Assembly: GCA_025980505.1 (NCBI GenBank)
Contig: JAICXI010000172.1
Span: 1 to 5,125, forward strand
DNA length: 5,125 bases
Direction of reading: 5' to 3'
DNA from: a bacterium
Lineage (GTDB): Bacteria; Oederibacteriota; Muellerivitia; Muellerivitales; Muellerivitaceae
Part shown: in pieces, positions 4,309 to 5,125 of the stretch
How the letters are laid out: each line of letters begins with the position of its first letter
Position numbering within the stretch: the first letter of the stretch is position 1
The notes under the pieces: generated by a model
Database searches by the model: none
The model's input: only the letters and a program-made list of their open reading frames with translations
Told to the model about the DNA's origin: nothing
Made by a program: the position numbers and the translations under genes

Positions 4309-5125
4309 TCAATGGGCCTCCAACCAGCTCTTACCGGCGCCCACGTCCACCTTCAGGGGAACCTTGAGTTTCATGGCGTTTTCCATCTCATCGATGATGA
4401 TTTTTTTAGCCTCATCCACCTCCCCCTTGGGAGCCTCGAAAACCAGCTCGTCGTGCACTTGGAGCAGCATGGTCGTTTCCATCTTCCGGGCCTTCAGCTT
4501 CGCATGAAGCCGCACCATGGCCACCTTGATGAGATCGGCCGCCGATCCCTGGATGGGGGTGTTGACGGCCATGTGTTCGGCCGCGATCTTGAGGCCGATA
4601 TTGGTGGATAGGATTTCCGGCAACAGGCGCTTTCGCCCCAGGATGGTGGAAACAAAACCCTGCTTCTTCGCCGTTTCCACGCATTCAACGGTGAATTCCT
4701 TGATGCCCGGGTATTTGGCGAAATAATCCTCGATGAATTTCTTGGCCTCGGCCATGGAAACCCCGTTTTCTCTTGCCAGCCGCTGGGGCCCCATTCCGTA
4801 AATGACTCCGAAGTTGATGGTCTTGGCCTGGTTCCTTTGGGTGGAAGTCACCTGGTCCATCGGGACCCCAAAAATCAAGGAGGCCGTCCGGCGGTGGACA
4901 TCCTCATCGTTCTCGAAAGTCCGGATGAGGTTCGGGTCTCCCGTGATGTGCGCCAGGACCCGCAGTTCGATTTGGGAATAGTCGGCGGAGATCAAAACGT
5001 GTTTGGAATCCTGGGGCACGAAGGCCCCGCGGATCCGGCGGCCGAACTCGGAGCGGATGGGGATGTTCTGGAGGTTGGGGTCGTTGGAAGAAAGGCGGCC
5101 GGTGGCCGCCACGGCCTGGCTGTAG
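4309..5125 (-). CDS. polA: DNA polymerase I, C-terminal polymerase domain (partial, 5' end outside window)
   Basis: Family A DNA polymerase, which fills gaps during Okazaki fragment maturation and DNA repair in the cytoplasm. The frame is open to the right edge and reads YSQAVAATGRLSS there, so the GTG at 5112 is an internal Val codon and not a start. About 271 residues are visible. Motif A (SADYSQIELR) lies near residues 46-55 with its metal-binding Asp at 48. The O-helix of motif B (RNQAKTINFGVIYG) lies near 97-110. Motif C (QVHDE) lies near 222-226. The O-helix has Phe at the position that in family A enzymes disfavours dideoxynucleotides. The protein ends in WLEAH, like the usual C-terminus of Pol I, with a TGA stop. 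No damage is visible. Any 5'-3' or 3'-5' exonuclease domain would lie outside the window. The next gene on the same strand starts 78 bases downstream. Confidence 0.97.
   Translation of the reverse strand, partial: YSQAVAATGRLSSNDPNLQNIPIRSEFGRRIRGAFVPQDSKHVLISADYSQIELRVLAHITGDPNLIRTFENDEDVHRRTASLIFGVPMDQVTSTQRNQAKTINFGVIYGMGPQRLARENGVSMAEAKKFIEDYFAKYPGIKEFTVECVETAKKQGFVSTILGRKRLLPEILSTNIGLKIAAEHMAVNTPIQGSAADLIKVAMVRLHAKLKARKMETTMLLQVHDELVFEAPKGEVDEAKKIIIDEMENAMKLKVPLKVDVGAGKSWLEAH

Noticed and set aside
5110..5112. GTG as a start codon of polA
   Set aside because: The frame continues upstream with YSQA, which together with VAATGRLSS forms the conserved Pol I segment, so GTG is an internal Val and the gene runs off the window.

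Overview
The window looks like a GC-rich bacterial chromosome fragment. All four genes lie on the minus strand. Read in the direction of transcription (right to left), they are: the C-terminal part of DNA polymerase I (polA, cut by the right edge), a 285-residue protein of uncertain family, a TatA/TatE-type translocase subunit, and a large exported multidomain protein cut by the left edge. I see no rRNA, tRNA, CRISPR array, transposase or phage gene. The lineage cannot be fixed from this window. Exported proteins with Pro-Thr linkers beside a Tat component fit an uncultured bacterium with a complex cell surface, but that is only an impression.

Right part (3373-5125): the polA end carries polymerase motifs A, B and C intact. 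A GC-rich hairpin follows, then the 285-residue protein. That protein has no obvious everyday bacterial match, but several short motifs fall in the order found in eukaryotic-type S-adenosylmethionine decarboxylase (the pyruvoyl enzyme of spermidine synthesis). Some expected active-site residues differ. This is the most interesting candidate in the window.

Middle (2453-3372): a 250-base intergenic stretch with two perfect inverted repeats precedes a good sigma70-like promoter, a strong ribosome binding site and tatA. A textbook 13-bp hairpin terminator ends tatA. About 310 bases without a gene follow.

Left part (1-2413): one large gene encodes a signal peptide with an Arg-Arg motif, a beta-rich secreted domain ending in an RWGD-F-S/FW region, a Pro-Thr linker, a PA14-like domain, a second Pro-Thr linker and a CBM3-like module. 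A single in-frame TAG at 1280-1282 splits it in the middle of the beta-rich domain. The frame is otherwise open from 2413 to the left edge. This is either a recent nonsense mutation, a sequence error or a suppressed stop.

Functionally, TatA is a general export component and the large protein is an export substrate with possible carbohydrate-binding modules. The Arg-Arg motif in its signal peptide allows, but does not prove, a direct link between these neighbours. polA and the decarboxylase-like gene have no evident link to export.
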